Below, piece after piece: positions 46,301 to 58,351 of a stretch of 64,000 nucleotides of DNA. The notes under the pieces are model-generated. The model was not told the origin of the DNA. It did no database searches and worked only from the letters and a program-made list of their open reading frames with translations. The stretch's first letter is position 1; the number at the start of each line of letters is the position of its first letter. Source of the DNA: Epiperipatus broadwayi. Taxonomy: Eukaryota > Onychophora > Udeonychophora > Euonychophora > Peripatidae. The position numbers were made by a program, and so were the translations under genes. The DNA lies in contig JAQFVV010000564.1 of the NCBI GenBank assembly GCA_028023455.1, positions 1 through 64,000 on the forward strand, in the 5' to 3' direction.

Positions 46301-48655
46301 TTTAATAAAAAAAAATAGACAACTTTAAGTTATATAATTAAAATATATGCAAAGTCATGCATAGCTATATTATTGTAATAAAAATAAATTAATAATCTTT
46401 TTACATAAATTAAGTTATTCAGATTTATTAAATTTTGAAAAAAAAGAAGCAAAAAATTTGTACAACATAAATTTTTTTTGGGAATTAAAATATTTAATTT
46501 TTAATTAATTTTTTTAAAATAATGTATTAAATCTCTCTTTTGTTAAATTAAAAAGACAAACAGATTTAATTAATTTCAAATCTTTAAGAAGATTAAGCTG
46601 TTTATTTATATATTAAGTGAAACAAGAAATAAAATTAAAAAAAAAATCTTAAATTTTTTTTTTGTGATTGTCTTATCTATTTGAATCTGGTCAAAGAATG
46701 GAGTGAGTGGATATAAAGAGGACTATTTTTATCTTTCTTGGCTACTTTTGCTGATTAGCAGTGCATGACCATACTGTGTTCCAGCCAATAATAAGGTAAA
46801 AAAAAAAAATTTCCATAGCCAATTAATTATTTTTTAAACACTGATAATAATAGCAAATGAAGGAAAAATGAATTTTCAATACAAAAAATGATAAATATTA
46901 ACTTTGTTAATGTAATTTTCAAGTAAATCTCTAAGTGACAGTTGCTGCAATCCTAATCCTAAAATGTGAGCCTACTTTGAAGAGAAAGCTTAAGCGTGCC
47001 TAAAACGCGAAGTTGTTTTAATAACCTGTCAAAATAGAGAAAATTATTAAAAGATTAATACTTTCATATTCAATACTCAAGATGATTAGATTTATAGACA
47101 AATGTTTTATTATCTAAAATATGTGTAAAAAGTTAGTTGAAAGGATATATCATTTACAAGAACAGCATATTGAACACCAGACTGGGACTTATTTAAACAA
47201 GGATAAGAATTACATGTGTGCACATAGAAAAATCAGATTAGATATGAATTTCAGATTACTTTGGTTGAGTTCAGTATAAAAAAGGTGAGATTTTATTATG
47301 TTTTTCATATCCCTAAATGTAGTAATAGTTTTTTTTTTTTTTTGTTAAGAGTGTTATTTTATATTTATTAAATGTTAACAGATAAAAAAAACCACAAGTA
47401 CAATTATAAAATTTATCCCTTGTGTAATCAACAAAAAACCCTTATTTATTTCTTTATGAGGTAATTTGAACATAAAACAAGTTTGTAATTAAATTTCCTT
47501 TTTATTTTTTTTTTGAATCTATTAAACCATTAGATTTATTAAAATATTAATTCATTATTTTTTGTGTGATTTATAAAATTAATCCATTATAAGGTGATAA
47601 CAGATCTAAAAGGAAAAATGAGGGTTTGATTTGTCATGTGAAAATGAGAATGCAGGTAATGTGTTTAATGGCTGGCACTCATTAATATATAAATCCGTCA
47701 CCATCATGTGATCCATAGGCCAACACCAGAGAAATTAATATTGAGAAATTTAATGAATCTGTCAATTGAAAGTCTGTTAAACATATTTGATCACGGACAT
47801 ATTAAATCCTCTGATGTATAGGTGATCTGTTACACTTGGCTGCCCAAGTGGAGCCTGTTTAAAACCAACCTTATTTTTAGGTCAATATATGATCTGTTAC
47901 AATATATATATATCAAATCAACCAAAACATAATACCATGGAAATAAATTTAATAATAAAAAGTATTATTTCACCTTTCCATTTTACAACCAGAAACTTTT
48001 CCCCTAAATTCAAATTAATAGTTGAAATTTTTATTTTTTACTTGTACATCACAAAACATTAATACTGTACCCTCTAAAACAGTATTGTTATGCAAAGATT
48101 TTGGGATTAAAAAATATTTCAGTCAAGTAATTAAAGTAAAAAAACATTCACAAAAAGAAATAATCAATTACGCATTCAGAAAGTCATATGACCATTTGAG
48201 TATTGAGTAAACAGGTTGAGTTTTTAACTTTAACTCTAGAGTCCATCATTTAATCATTGCACTTAGCTTCATAAGACAATATTATTTACTTCTAAGAGAC
48301 TACTTTTTATATTTTAGTACTTTTTAAAACTTTTATTATAATTCTTTTATTTCATAAATTGTTAACTTGTCCAGTTAACATTATTTTCAATAAGATTTGG
48401 ATCTTAATTTAGTATATTTAAAAACAACTATTCAAAAATGTAATATACAACAATCTTAAAATCTTTGTAAATAATTTCTGATTTGAGAAATTTAAAAATA
48501 TTATTCAATGTGTAAGTTTTTATTATTTATCTCATTAAAAATTTGTCTATAAAGGTTTCCAATAATCAATTTTATTTATCTGAAATAGCATGCCAAGCTA
48601 TTTTTCTCCTTACATATTTTTTAAAATAATTTATTATTGTAAAATAATACCCACT
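43335..48655. other. AT-rich non-coding stretch with a few GC-raised islands
   Basis: More than 5 kb with no recognised gene. Islands: 45612-45775 (see separate entry), 46685-46790, 46930-47030 and 47590-47880 (contains two GATCTGTTACA repeats at 47823 and 47890). Short open frames at 45395-45583 and 48022-48210 have no motif. Confidence 0.5.
45612..45775. other. GC-raised island, possible SINE or exon
   Basis: About 165 bp near 45 percent GC in DNA of ~20 percent GC. It starts near GCAGGATTGGCCTAGTG and includes GGGACAACAACATTCCC and GGTTGTCTACACC, the last faintly like a pol III B box. No flanking duplication or ORF seen. Confidence 0.3.
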
Positions 48656-48659
48656 ATTG

Positions 48660-49073
48660 TGTTTTGCCAGTTCTTACTTATGGATCTGAGACTTGGACAC
48701 TTAATAGAAGAGCAATACAGAGACTTCAGATCACTCAAATAAGTATGGAGAGATGCATGTTAGGAGTAACAAAAAATCAAAAATGCAATACATAGGTAAG
48801 AGAATAAACAGGTGTTACAGACATAATTGAAAGACTGAAGTGGAATTAGGCTGGTCATATTGTTAAAAGAGATGATAATAGATGGACAATTGAAATTTTA
48901 AACGAGATTCCAAGAGATTGTAAAAGACTCAGAAAGAGACCACATGTGAGATGGATAGATGAAATAAGAAAGTGTGCAGGGGTGATGTGGAAAAGAGAAG
49001 CTAAAGATAAAAAAAAATGGATTGAACTTAGAGAGCCTTCATCCTGCAGTGGATTGATAATGGTTGATGATGA
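48660..49073 (+). mobile_element. RTE-like LINE fragment 4 (3' end only)
   Basis: 5'-truncated copy holding only the C-terminal region: LTYGSETWTLNRRAIQRL (48676), MERCMLGV (48748), REQTGVTDI (48799), KRDDNRWTIEILNEIP (48866), RKRPHVRWIDEIRKCAGV (48931), then the 3' tail GGTTGATGATGATTA. It is less frameshifted than copy 1. The tail has GAT repeats, not poly(A). Confidence 0.88.
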
Positions 49074-49132
49074 TTATAGAGTTTAAATATAAAAATTTCA
49101 ATATAATCACGCTGAGTATATTTTTGATATTT

Positions 49133-49390
49133 TCACATCATATTCATGGTCAGTCTGCCGAGTACATTAATTTTTTGCTGATTTGAATAATTACCTTTTT
49201 GATTCATTATATATTCATTTTGTATATTGATCCATGCCTCTTTTATTTTACATTTGTGATCGTTTCTCTCTTCACATACAACTTTAACAGCACTCGAATC
49301 ACAGCTATGATCACGTTCATGATTGAGAAAGATGGATGAATTAGAAGTTTCAGGCTCGGACAAATTTAACGTATTCAGACCTCCCATAAA
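49133..49390 (-). mobile_element. Penelope-like element endonuclease fragment, copy 2
   Basis: Minus-strand frame with ETSNSSIFLNHERDHSCD, CEERNDHKCKIKEAW and GNYSNQQ, matching the last third of the GIY-YIG domain of the 16.3-kb copy (HEKQAGHGF, CKRKIKEAYF). The trailing sequence GACCATGAATATGATG corresponds to the 3' sequence of that copy. It forms an inverted pair with 49450-49780. Confidence 0.72.
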
Positions 49391-49449
49391 TTTAAAGTAG
49401 CTCATTATCAATATAAAAGATAAAAATTTTAACACTGGACTAGCCAATG

Positions 49450-49780
49450 TGGTCTATGCAGTAAACTGCAAACCAAAAAGACTGTCTTTATATACATAAT
49501 AGAAAAACTAGAGCAAATATTAGAACCAGAATGACTCAACACTCATTAATGTATAAGAAATCCAAGATTAAACATGAAACATCTAATTCATCCACCTTTC
49601 TCAATCACGAGAGAACATGGCCACAGTTGTGACCTGATTGCTGTTAGTTGTATGTAAAGAGAGAAATGATCACAAACCAAAATAAGAGGCATGGTTTTTT
49701 ATATGAAATGAATATGCAATGAACCAAAAAAGTAATAGTATTCAAATCAGTAAAAAAAATTAATATTCTTAGCATACTGA
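49450..49780 (+). mobile_element. Penelope-like element endonuclease fragment, copy 3
   Basis: Plus-strand, frameshifted. It starts with VVYAVNCKPKR (the VYxIxC start of the nuclease domain) and continues ETSNSSTFLNHER, then CKERNDHKPK and NEYAMNQKSN. It aligns at about 80 percent with the reverse complement of 49133-49390, axis near 49430, giving a head-to-head inverted arrangement. Decayed; no function. Confidence 0.72.
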
Positions 49781-49819
49781 CTATTACAATTATATTAAAC
49801 ATTTTGGTTCTTGTGAATA

Positions 49820-51323
49820 ATTCAACCGATGACGTTTTTGACTTACCGATTTCCCTTCCGGTAGACATCGACGTTTTATGCATGACAATGTTGTCATGGT
49901 AACCAAGTGACTGGCGTGATTAATCCATCAGAGAGTCTTTTTTTTTTTTTTTCACCCGCGAGATTTAAAATTCGTAGAGAGGTTTGGAAAATTTTTTGAT
50001 TTTTCTGTCTATTGCGATTTTGCTATCCACGGCATCACAGTTACTTTTTTGAGCTGTTAATTCGGGTAAAGTGTTTTATTTATCTGTTTATTTTAAATTT
50101 ACAAAAATTTTTTGTTAATATTTCTACAATTCTCAAACTTCTCCGGTAAACTGTTTTTTATTTATCTGTTTATTTTAAATTTACAAAAAGTTTTTGTTAA
50201 TATTTCTACAATTCTCAAACTTATTTACAAAAAATATTTGTTAATATTTCTACAATTCTCAAACTTACATTGAATTACGTTTAATGTGTAAATAATTTTC
50301 AATAATTTTTTAAAACAAATTTTGAATATACATTACCAAATGCATGTGATAACAAGGACGCCATTAATGCCAGATTCGCATTAATTCGGGTAAAGTACTT
50401 TTTGTTAATATTTCTACATTACGTTTTTAATGTGTAAATAATTTGAAATAATTTTTTAAATCAATTTTGCAATATGCAGTACGTTTTTAAAATTACCAAA
50501 AAAAAAGTGCGGCGCCATTAATACCAGATTTGCATTAGATCGCGTCTTTTTTATTTAGGTGTTTATTTAAAATTTACAAAAAGTTTTTGTTAATATTTCT
50601 ACAATTCTCAAACTTATTTACAAAAAATATTTGTTAATATTTCTACAATTGAATTACGTTTTAATTTTTAATTTCTGAATTGTATCATACAGAAAATTAT
50701 TTTTCGTAAATTCATCGGCAATTTTTAATTTCTGAATTATATCATACAGAAAATTATTTTTCGTAAATTCATGGGCAATTATAAAAATTACAGCTATGAG
50801 AGTAATACAAGGTATAGGTGTACGCCAAGCCTAACGGCTTGTCAAAAACACAAAGGGCCCCCCCTGCCAACTCCAGCGCTACGCGCTGTTTTTTATAATT
50901 GAGCATAATATAGGGTGGTTTTATAAATTAGAATATAGTTTTTTCTAAATTATTTTGACACATGCATGTACATTTTTTTTTTTTTTTACTATTTGCCTGA
51001 CCTGCGTCAGATTTGTGCCTTTTTTTTTGTTTTTTTATCACGTGACCTGCGTCACATTTTTTTTCTTTTTTTTTTATGTTTAATTTTTTTTAAAATTTTT
51101 ATATTTTTGCCATGTTTTTTTGTTTTTTACCACGTGATCAACCGACGACGTATTACCCTGAAGGCATATCGGTCTAATGTTGCATTTTTTAACGTACCGT
51201 GTTCACGTGATCTGCGGACACATTTTAGCAATTACATGTGTCCGCAAATCACTTGGAGACGTTATCTTAAAAATCGCAAGATTAGACTGATATGCCTTCA
51301 GGGTAATACGTCATCGGTTGAAT
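49820..51323 (+). mobile_element. TIR element family F, copy 2 (1.5 kb)
   Basis: Perfect 16-bp terminal inverted repeats ATTCAACCGATGACGT (49820-49835) and its complement (51308-51323), each flanked by TA. Order from left: end domain (to ~50070), satellite-like core units (50080-50660), a 60-bp tandem pair (50661-50779), a GC-rich piece with small perfect stems (AAGCC-TAAC-GGCTT near 50829; CAGCGC-TAC-GCGCTG near 50873), homopolymer-rich DNA, then the foldback sub-element. No transposase. The open frame at 50966-51388 is a homopolymer artefact plus element end. Confidence 0.85.
51137..51323. repeat. Foldback sub-element at the end of family F copy 2
   Basis: About 187 bp; the arms mirror around 51230: GTATTACCCTGAAGGCATAT pairs with its complement at 51288-51307, and GATCTGCGGACACA with TGTGTCCGCAAATC. 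Homologous to 33937-34101. The inner terminus ATCAACCGACGACG also resembles the element end, so it could be an independent MITE. Confidence 0.82.
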
Positions 51324-51329
51324 TATACA

Positions 51330-52140
51330 CAAGTACCAAAATGTTATATTTTAACACTGTAAGAGTATTATTTTACATTAAGATCTAGAATGGCAGAGAT
51401 ATATTGTTCTAAATTTAGTTTTTACCACAATATGATAGTGATGAAATTTGTAATAAAATTGTTTTACATAAATGAGAAAAAGTATATTTTTAAGCATTCT
51501 TTTAAAAGTGTTTAAATTGATTTAATTTATGAACCAACACTATTTTACCACTTAACCCACATTTCACCCTGCTAATTTTTGTCATATGTATATGTGTTTC
51601 TGAGAAGTGACTATGAGATTTATAAATATAAATCTCAAATAAAAATTTTCTTTAGTTATTTTAAATATTAACTTTTATAGATGCGCTTCAGATATATACA
51701 TATATTAACAGAGCTTTTATATATATATATAAAAGCACAAACAAATATTATAAACATTTTTTTTTTCTTACTTATATTTTTAATACTTTGTAATTAATTT
51801 TCTTTATAAAACTACATAAAAATTCAAGATGGAAGATGCAACCGCTAACTGTCCAAAAGTAATTAAAAGGGTGGGAACATTAGCTTGTTTCATGATTTTA
51901 AAAGGAATTTTTAAATTAAAGGTAATGAAAGTAAAATTTAAAACAAAGCTAATGGATTTAAGATAGCTGTTAACATTTTATCAAATCAATTTCCAATCTG
52001 GAAATTGATTTGAATTTATTTTTGAACAGTTATCTAGCAATTGCATCTCCACTAACAATAGAGAAAATATTTCTGTAAATTAAAGATTAATTAAGAGTTA
52101 AAAAGTTTAATTAAAAACATTCTTTGAATAACTCGAAGTT
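51330..52140. other. AT-rich non-coding stretch
   Basis: Nothing recognised apart from a TA microsatellite near 51717-51732. Confidence 0.5.
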
Positions 52141-52142
52141 TG

Positions 52143-52412
52143 TATAAATAGGGCCAAAAATCTATTGTATCAGATTTTGGTCAATAGTCACTAAACGACT
52201 TCACGTCTTTTTGATTTCCAAAAATGGTTTTTGGGTAGAGCGACCTAAGCCATCTTCCCCTCTGTCTTCAGCCAGACTCTTCACCATGCCGAGATGTAGT
52301 TCCTGCTGATCAAGAGTGCTCGTGCCATCAAAAAACCACAGAGGCCGAGACATGTTTTAAATCAAGGAAGGCTGCCTGTCATAGAAGATTCGTCAATACT
52401 TTATCCTGAGGT
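52143..52412 (+). promoter_or_regulatory. Possible core promoter and 5' exon
   Basis: A consensus TATA box TATAAATA at 52143-52150 is followed 29 bp later by an initiator-like TCAG (A at 52172). The following ~240 bp are GC-raised, contain short uORF-like ATGs (one with a CACCATG context at 52284) and end at a good 5' splice site CCTGAG|GTAACA (52410/52411). On this reading the island is a non-coding first exon. The competing reading is the minus-strand frame at 52201-52353. Confidence 0.28.
52201..52353 (-). CDS. Possible 50-aa open frame (unrecognised)
   Basis: Starts at an ATG in AAAACATG context directly after an in-frame stop (TAA AAC ATG), begins MSRPLWFFDGTSTLDQQ and ends FLEIKKT before TGA. 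GC-raised, unlike the AT shadows elsewhere. No family recognised. The same DNA is also open on the plus strand in a Cys-rich frame and carries plus-strand promoter-like signals, so strand assignment is uncertain. Confidence 0.25.
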   Translation of the reverse strand: MSRPLWFFDGTSTLDQQELHLGMVKSLAEDRGEDGLGRSTQKPFLEIKKT

Positions 52413-52419
52413 AACAAGT

Positions 52420-55095
52420 CTAAAGTCATTACAACTGTATTACCTGAATACTAACTCTTTAAAAGTAATGTTTTCAGTATATTTAATTTTTTTTTAAAAA
52501 ACTCGCTAATCGGCAACTATGTTATTTTCTTTGTATCAATTCTCTACTACTCAAATTGATACTACTATAAAATATTTCATCCAACTCACGGTTCTTACTT
52601 TTTTTATAATTTAGTGCGGTTGTAATTTATTTTAAATGATATTTTTCATTTAATTTTATTTGTAAATGCTAATCAAAACCAGTCTTACGAACTTCTATAT
52701 CCCGCTATGGAATAGAAAACAGGGGGAGGGGATTAATGGCTTCTGGTTATTTATTTCTAAATAGTTCATAAGACGGAGTTTTTCTTTTAAAATGAATATA
52801 TGCTTTTTTAAAAAAATATATTTTACCATAAAAGTATACAAAATGTATAAATACTTTGCAATCTGGGTGAATATTGGTGTCCTGTAATTTTATTAATTTC
52901 TTATTGATCATCATCGCCAAAAAGCTGGTGACTTAAATCTATTTTATTATTTGCACTTTTAAGTGTGTGAATTTTAGTTTTTTTTTATGTTAAATAAAAT
53001 AGTGATTCAAGAAAGGGGGATCAATGCATGCTTCATTAATTATAGTTTTAACTTCTGATAAATGATTTTATCTTATATGGGTCATTATTTTAATATATCA
53101 TTATGTATTTGTTAAACCATTAAAGGCTTTATTTCAGTATTTAAATCCAATGATTTTATATTCTTATAATAGCGTTGCTGGCATATGTCAAATTATTAAT
53201 AAGCCACATAGGGTCTTGATCTGATTCGCCTGCACCTCATTCTAGGGAGTCACAATTGTTTTTGTTTGTCATTCTTCTCCAAGTATATATATTATATACT
53301 GCCTTGATTCGCTCATATCTCGTGCAAAGCCTCCCGTCTTTTAGTGTTCTCATTCATAACCCAAGTCTAAATCTACTTCTGGAACATGCAGGTTAGTGTA
53401 GTTGAAACACTGTAGGCTTTGCCGTGATTCAGACCCATAGTAACTTTCTATTTTTGCCTTTTCGGTACCGTAAGCATGAAGCTAGCGTACCACCTTAAAA
53501 TTCGGAGAATGATGTTTTCTTGGCCAAATGTGCCACCCTCTCTCTCACTGACATAATGCTAGCACCACAATTTCTTATAGTTAGTTTTCTAGCCTGTTTA
53601 GCAAAATAAATCATAATATGTGATAATGAAATGTTTTCTCTTTGTAATATTTTTAGTTAGAGTTTAGATCCTACTTCTCATGAAACTGTCCTCCCCTTTA
53701 TTGAAATAAACCGTTCCCATATTTATAGAGTTTTCGCAATATTCTATTGTTAAATGTGGAAAATTTAAAATAATGTTTTGTCTACCTATTGATCAAAGTG
53801 TATCCTTATTTTAATTGTTGTAAATAAAATCTATAAATGGAAAATAAACTTACGTATTAAATGTTAAGAGCATTCTACTAAAATCATATAATCAGCGAAA
53901 CTTTATTGTATCTTTATATATATATTTAAATGTATAAAATGTCCACTACACCACCCAGATAAATCTGTTCTGTAACATTGAATAAAATCCTATTTTTAAA
54001 TACACGTTCAATATTGTAACCGCCACACTAAATTGATATTTGTTAAAATAAAAATAATTGTATCAAGTATGTTAAATGTTTGTAATGAAAACAAAGTTTT
54101 AAAGGCATGAAGTTGATTATATATATATATATATAAAACTCATCTTGAATTTTGTCCAAATAAATATTAATATTTTAAACTTTAATCCAGTTGTTCGAAT
54201 CGTCTTAATATATTTATTTTGTTTTTTTAATCTCTCATCATCATCATCACCAGTTGAGTTCTCATGCAAAACATTGTAGTACCAGGCACGAAAATAATTT
54301 ATGTAGTATCACTGTAGGTATTGTCCATAGTGTTATAGATTTGGGAAATGGGCAAACAGGTTAGAATTCATGATTGCTCTTGACCTGTGTATCTCGGGCA
54401 TGATTGGATTCTGGATACTTTTGCTCAGATTCTAAATCTTGTTGGATGGACATACATTTTCGATCGTACAATATCAAATTTATTCTAATGAAATATCTGA
54501 TCAGAATATTTACTGTATAGAATGTCTTGTGTAATTTTGTTGTTTCTATTAACTTAAATGTGTTAGTATTCAAAAGTGTTTTTAAAATTTCTTAATAGTT
54601 ATTTCACTATTTTAAAAATTTAATAAGTATACAACTTTTATAATTTTAAATATATTTGTATTATATTTTTATAATATTGTATTCTCAATTTGGATGTTTA
54701 ATTACCACAGATGCCATACTGAAATTTTTCTACATATAGTCAAAAATAGTTTTCACAATAAATTCAATTTACATGATGCAAAGATAAAATATTATTTCCC
54801 AATAAAATTAAAATAAATGGAAAGTAAATCTTAGTAACAGATTTATTATATTCTTCACAAAATTATGATTAAAAGGATATATAGTCTTCTTTTTCTTAGT
54901 TCATATTATTAGTATACAAATAATAAAAATGTCTTGATATATTTTATTTTTGTATGATTTATTCTCAAATGTTTATGAAAAATATTAATAAATTATACTT
55001 TAAAAGTGCAAGTATATATATCAATAACTTCATGTCAATTTATACACATATAAACAAACACAAATGGATAATTACTTGCATAAATTTCCAGCTAT
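52420..55095. other. Non-coding stretch with a GC-raised island at 53180-53580
   Basis: The island contains a possible 5' splice site ATGCAG|GTTAGT (53390) but no ORF; it could be untranslated exon sequence. A TA microsatellite lies at 54116-54136 and a CAT trinucleotide run near 54237. The open frame 54361-54573 (minus) has no motif. Confidence 0.4.
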
Positions 55096-55102
55096 TTTTT
55101 TT

Positions 55103-56658
55103 GGTAGTGTTCTATTAGACGGTGTCAGCCGCTCGATGGCGTTATTTATATGCGAAAACACATAAATATGCCGTTTACGCGGCCACTGCACAAAACTCAA
55201 TAAATAGACACAACCTTTTCTGTTGTATAGATAATGTCTTGCTTTGCCTTGCACAGTTTGGGTGAGTGCATTTTTTACCAATGTTAACACTTCGCTACCG
55301 TACCATTTCAGGGGGGTGGATTTAAAGTTTGCAGAACTCTTGCAATCTGCATTCAAAAGTAATTACAGTAAAACATAACTAACATACTATTAAAAAGTAA
55401 TAATTATAAGCCCATTACTCTACTTCCGAACACAATTGTAAGGTGTAAATAATTAAAAAAGGTTGCAGGAAACCACAATTTCACCATTTTCCTGAAATAA
55501 GTCATGGTTCTTGAGAACACCTATGAGAATTAAAATGTCAAACTGTAAAATTTCTCATAGTTATACAGAGACAATAAGAAATTGTAAAAACGAATACATT
55601 TATTAATCTTCCAAAAAAAAAAAAAACCCAATCGAGTTGGAAATTATTAATCATTAATAGGTGTGCCATTAATATACATACCTTAGTCACATATTCTTTC
55701 AAATATAACTATTGTAAACAATAAATATTAATTTTCCTTTTTCAAAAATGACAACAAAAAAAGTAAAATATAGTTCAGTAATTAAAGCATTATCATTTCT
55801 TCTACCACAGTATAGTAAATTATCTCTCAAGCAATGATAGTAGACTTTTTAAAGTTTGCGGGAAGGGGGGATTTTGCTAGCACTGGCATACATGGGGACC
55901 ATTAATTCTACTTTAATAAAATATTTGCAATAACATCTGTCAATTTATAAGTTTTAATTATTGCGGATGTGAAAAGGCATACCAGCTGCCTTACATTGCA
56001 GGACTAAGATGAAATTTGTAGGCATTTGTAATTAAAGGTTTAAATTTTGTATTGTAAAATTGTTATTGAATAAATTACAGTCATTGATTAAGGAAATCAA
56101 TGAATTACATTAACCCCTAGGATGTAAGATTTCTCGTAGTTCTATCCAGAGACCCAAAGAAATTGTTAAAAGAATACATGTATTAATCTTTAAAAAATAA
56201 TAATAACCAATCAGGTTGAAATTATTACTCGTTATTAATAGGTATGCCATTAATATCCACACAATCTTCTTTCAGAGATAGCTATTGTAATAAGTAACTA
56301 ATTTTCTTTTCAAAAATTAAAATAGTTCAGTAATTAAGCCTTATCATTTCTTTCATCACGATGCAGTTAGTTACCTTTCAAGCAATGATAGTAGACTTTG
56401 TCAAGTTTGTGGGAGGGGGATAATGGTTTTGCCAGTGCTGGCATACACGGGGAATTATACTATAATGTATTTGCAGTAACATATGCTAACCTAAAATTGT
56501 TATAAATTAAATTAATTTATTAAGGAAATAAATGAATTATGTTAACCCATATGATTATTATTTCACAAATAATGGGGTGGGCCCGGTAATGTTATATTTC
56601 TGTGTTTTTGTATAGCAACAATGTCATCAAGCGGCTGACACTGGCTAATAAAACTACC
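55103..56658. mobile_element. TIR element of 1.56 kb with internal duplication
   Basis: The inverted termini 55103-55162 and 56601-56658 start GGTAGTGTTCTATTAGACGG versus GGTAGTTTTATTAGCCAGTG (reverse complement of the right end) and share GTGTCAGCCGCT and AAAACACA, about 60 bp each. The flanks are T-rich so a target duplication cannot be judged. The minus open frame at 55072-55356 runs through the left terminus and is not a gene. Superfamily not recognised. Confidence 0.65.
55530..56546. repeat. Diverged tandem duplication (~430-580-bp units) inside the 1.56-kb element
   Basis: Unit 1 (~55530-56113) and unit 2 (~56114-56546) share ATTTCTCATAG/ATTTCTCGTAG, TTAATAGGTGTGCCATTAAT, TTCAGTAATTAA, CAAGCAATGATAGTAGACTT, CTGGCATACA and end with the same AAGGAAAT..TTAACCC block. 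Identity is about 75-80 percent, so this is an old duplication. Confidence 0.8.
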
Positions 56659-56659
56659 A

Positions 56660-57640
56660 TTTTTCCCCTAATAAAAAAAAAAAATGCAAAAATTTTCTCT
56701 CTTGAAAAATATATATTTTAAGTAATAATTTATCGGAATATTTTTATTTATGGCAAAAATATAAATTTTAAAAATAATTCATAACAAATATATATATATA
56801 TAAAGGATTTGTTATATTTATACTATTTGAATCAAAGACCCCATAAATGATGCAGATTTATGGATGTTAGTAAGTGCTATATGACAAATGTATTGGACAT
56901 TTCAACACATATGTAAATATATATGCATTACAAACAATATGCATAAACAAAAAAAAAAACATATTTATGATACAATTTAATTTAAAAATTACAGTTAAGA
57001 TTAAGATGAACAAAATAATAATAAAAGAATATAATAATGCAGGTATGAAAAAAAGAATTTTTTAACAGGTGTACTGATATATATTATAATGGTCAACAGA
57101 ACCTCCCTAACTTTAATCTGCATACCAAGGCACCACTAGGCTATTGGAACCTAGAAAATTTATATAATAGGCAGATACACATGGGAGAAGTTATTCTTTT
57201 ATCAAACCAAAAGCCACAGTCACTAGCTCAGGGAGAAGCTGAGCTTAAAATATCACACTGTATATTCAAATTTCTAATTCTTAATTTTAAATATTAATAA
57301 AATATATAAAATAAATTACTGCCAAAATTAATTCAACAAAATATTTTATTATAATGTGCATACACATTAAAAAAAATAATTCTAAAAATTAAATTAACTA
57401 GTGAATATATTTGATTTGAATTATATGCACAGATGGAAGCATTTACTAGATTTAATACAATTTTAATACTTTACTAAGCGTGAACTACATAGATTACGCA
57501 TATAACCAACCCAATCCCTTTTAACCTTAGACTAAAATCTCGTGTTTAAACCAATGCTAGCTTACTGATATAGCAATGTGACCAATGCAAAATGAGATTA
57601 TTAGCATAACACAATCATGCTAACAGAAATTTGCATCTGT
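56660..57640. other. AT-rich non-coding stretch
   Basis: No gene. The open frame at 56874-57065 is a Lys/Ile/Asn-rich AT shadow. Confidence 0.5.
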
Positions 57641-57644
57641 AGCA

Positions 57645-58262
57645 TGATATTTAAGAAATAATCATGGTGGGAAGAAATGAGGATCTTTCCCATGAACATT
57701 AATAAATTTCACCAACAGACAGAAACGATCCACTGCCCAATTGGTGATGCAAAAAAAAAAATTATTTGAAATATATATACAAGATGCTCTGTAAATGGGG
57801 ATAGCGGTCTTTGCCGGCTTACTATCCCAACCAGAACGTAAGAAAATCAATGGCGTAGAAAATAAGTCTATGACCATTGACAACATGATGGCTACACTTA
57901 AAGGCCATATGTTCAGATGGGTATTATGCCCTGTATGCTAACTCGGTACAAGGGAACGAGTATCCAATGCACGTACTCAGATTACATCCGTACATCTATC
58001 CACTAGCACTGATTTAACTACGAAACAATTAGCCGAAAAGAAATTTACGACAATGGAAATGATATCAAACACACATATAAAAATATAATGAATAATCTAA
58101 AATTTTAGTCAGATAAAATATTTCCTTTAAAATTAAATGATGCTTAAAATTACTACTTGAAAAGTTTGTATTATATACTTAATGTTCCTATTTCATTTAA
58201 AACAAAAGTTTATACTTTCCAATGCTGTAGATAAAGTCCGTCTTTGCAGTCCTTGACACAAT
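57645..58262. other. GC-raised non-repeat sequence, possible 3' UTR
   Basis: Continuous with the exon-like island at 58263-58350 and on the minus strand it would follow its stop codon. The open frame at 57662-57886 (minus) has no recognised motif. No transposon signature seen. Confidence 0.3.
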
Positions 58263-58350
58263 TCAAAGTTCTTTCCATTTCATATTGTTGTAGGTGGAGA
58301 CAAGTCCGTTGCTGGCCAGCTTCAGGGAACCATCATACTCTGGAGGCCGC
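58263..58350 (-). CDS. Possible terminal coding exon (unrecognised)
   Basis: A minus-strand acceptor (pyrimidine-rich TTTTCCTGTTTGCACC then CTGAG) precedes an 88-bp stretch of high GC that reads RPPEYDGSLKL, then ASNGLVSTYNN, MKWKEL and TGA. Low-AT codon use contrasts with its surroundings. The plus strand is also open across this island in two frames (after an acceptor GTTGTAG at 58293), so the strand and even coding status are uncertain. No upstream exon was identified. Confidence 0.28.
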
Positions 58351-58351
58351 C

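Noticed and set aside
50966-51388. 140-aa plus frame
   Set aside because: Phe-rich translation of T homopolymers running into the foldback end of family F.
55115-55140. CTCF-like motifs (CCGCTCGATGGCG at 55128; related ones near 56630 and 59066)
   Set aside because: Two belong to the inverted ends of a mobile element and matches to the consensus are incomplete.
55072-55356. 94-aa minus frame
   Set aside because: Runs through the terminal inverted repeat of the 1.56-kb element; no protein motif.
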